NCBI GenBank assembly: GCA_003164415.1
Contig: PLTK01000223.1
Coordinates: 1-7,766, forward strand
Source: Methanobacterium sp.
GTDB taxonomy: Archaea > Methanobacteriota > Methanobacteria > Methanobacteriales > Methanobacteriaceae
DNA length: 7,766 nucleotides
Direction: 5' to 3'
This document shows positions 7,758 to 7,766 of this stretch, in pieces; positions within the stretch are counted from its first letter, which is position 1, and the number at the start of each line of letters is the position of its first letter. Under the pieces are notes generated by a model. The model made no database searches and was not told the DNA's origin. It saw only the letters and a list, made by a program, of their open reading frames with translations. Position numbers and translations under genes: made by a program.

Positions 7758-7766
7758 TTGTTGCAT
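7742..7766 (+). repeat. 11-bp tandem repeat at the window end
   Basis: CATAGTTGTTG is present twice in direct succession, followed by the first three bases of a third copy at the last base of the window (2.3 copies). Because 11 is not a multiple of three, the repeat shifts the reading frame of the YdjM-like gene and brings in a TAG stop. Confidence 0.85.

Overview
The window looks like a chromosomal stretch from an AT-rich methanogenic archaeon, most likely Methanobacterium or a close relative in the Methanobacteriales. The evidence is indirect because no rRNA or methanogenesis gene is present. It rests on low GC, heavy use of ATA, AGA and AGG codons, archaeal TATA-type promoters, oligo-T terminators, GGTG/GTGAT-type ribosome binding sites, a protein with tandem TPR repeats of methanogen type, and an archaeal-style radical-SAM activase tail.

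Left part (1-2601), plus strand. The window opens inside the 3' end of a NrdG-like radical SAM activating enzyme. Next comes a fusion of an ASCH (PUA-like) domain to seven TPR repeats. Its ASCH core lies upstream of the first canonical start codon (GTG 492), and the best start by homology and ribosome binding site is an ATA at 321. Then follow a membrane-anchored, outward-facing OB-fold protein with a glycosylation-prone tail and a free-standing CBM48/AMPK-type glycogen-binding domain, ending at a T10 tract. A convergent minus-strand gene (2599-3765) encodes a cytosolic protein that resembles the six-hairpin (alpha/alpha)6 glycosidase fold.

Centre (3766-6776), plus strand. A compact stress-type module consists of an ArsR-family winged-helix regulator followed 58 bases later by a complete bacterial-type LonA protease of 792 residues. 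A perfect 11-bp inverted repeat sits on the regulator's TATA box, so the regulator probably represses itself and lon. The TATA position predicts a nearly leaderless transcript. The operon ends in a stem-loop followed by three T tracts.

Right part (6775-7766). A DUF1697 gene on the minus strand is broken by a single frameshift near 7014-7021. After an AT-rich spacer with short repeats, a membrane-protein fragment overlaps (ATGA) the start of a YdjM-like membrane hydrolase gene. That gene is closed by an 11-bp tandem duplication at the very edge of the window, which may be a real mutation or a contig-end artefact.

The most interesting points are the autoregulated ArsR-LonA module, the hidden ASCH domain with its apparent ATA start, and the CBM48 gene paired with an uncharacterised glycosidase-fold gene.
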